A stretch of DNA of 64,000 nucleotides, from assembly GCA_964007475.1 (NCBI GenBank), contig OZ023273.1, positions 135,257,308-135,321,307 on the forward strand, in the 5' to 3' direction. This stretch comes from Hybos culiciformis (taxonomy: Eukaryota > Arthropoda > Insecta > Diptera > Hybotidae). Position numbers and translations under genes: made by a program. The notes below the pieces were generated by a model, which was given only the letters and a program-made list of their open reading frames with translations, was not told where the DNA came from and did not search any database. This document shows positions 63,625 to 64,000 of this stretch, piece after piece (the stretch's first letter is position 1; each line of letters opens with the position of its first letter).

Positions 63625-64000
63625 AATAAAACCAACGACAACATTAAGCAAGACCGAGAAATCCTTTTGTTCAATTTTGAATGTAGGCTTTGGATGTGTG
63701 CAAAGAAAAACATATGTATGTAGTACATATAGTTCTATCGAATTTTCTATTTTCAACAAAAACATATTTTTATTTTCCTATTTTTTAGCTTTCAAACAAT
63801 AATTTGTAGCTTTTACTTTGTGCATTTCTAACTTTTACTTTTTATTTATAATGTAGAGTTTTTTTTTATTCCTCGAAAACTCTATATGTAAAAGGAAAAT
63901 ATATTTATTTTTTTTTTCAAATTTATATAACAACAAAAAACAACAAAATATAAAATCACTTCAACAAATTTTTTGAAGCAGTAAAATAAAAAACATCATG
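63625..64000. other. A+T-rich sequence to the window end
   Basis: No gene or element recognised. Confidence 0.5.

Overview
This is a eukaryotic nuclear window, extremely A+T-rich (about four fifths A+T by eye), with long homopolymer runs, simple repeats and many short non-autonomous DNA transposons. It holds one convincing protein-coding gene. That gene is a secreted DNA/RNA non-specific endonuclease of the type found in arthropod gut and saliva (often called dsRNase). It has one short intron, a TATA box and a TCAGT-type initiator. These traits suggest an insect or other arthropod with a very A+T-rich genome; I cannot name the species. There are no prokaryotic operons, CRISPR arrays, rRNA genes or supportable tRNA genes.

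Layout. 1-58: one end of a hAT-like transposon cut by the window edge. 1299-3441, minus strand: the two-exon nuclease gene. Its roughly 0.9 kb intron is mostly a 762-bp palindrome-rich element (2500-3261) flanked by an 8-bp direct repeat, with a strikingly GC-rich pair of hairpins at its centre. 4738-5160: a 423-bp MITE (TGCCTTGAG... ends, 3-bp TTA duplication). A second 423-bp copy lies at 62924-63346, inserted inside an older copy of the same family (62774-63621). 10999-11215 and 59742-59958: two 217-bp fold-back MITEs of one family with 7-bp flanking repeats. 14058-14321: a long near-perfect hairpin, followed by a GC-richer internally repeated element (14400-14980). 18374-18735 and 46864-47204: two hAT-type MITEs with 8-bp target duplications. 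31112-31378, 32421-32852 and possibly 43521-43630: further inverted-repeat elements. Three pairs of dispersed repeats are also seen (8863/12179, 6508/32020, 29884/49745).

The rest, more than 55 kb, is gene-poor A+T-rich sequence. The remaining short ORFs have low-complexity Phe/Ile/Lys/Asn/Leu composition and no recognisable family; several are demonstrably transposon sequence. Short coding exons of a large gene with giant introns cannot be excluded by eye. A few GC islands that could be exon or transposon remnants are listed as findings.

The most notable items are the GC-cored palindromic element inside the nuclease intron, the MITE that inserted into its own family member, and the recovered signal-peptide exon that completes the nuclease.
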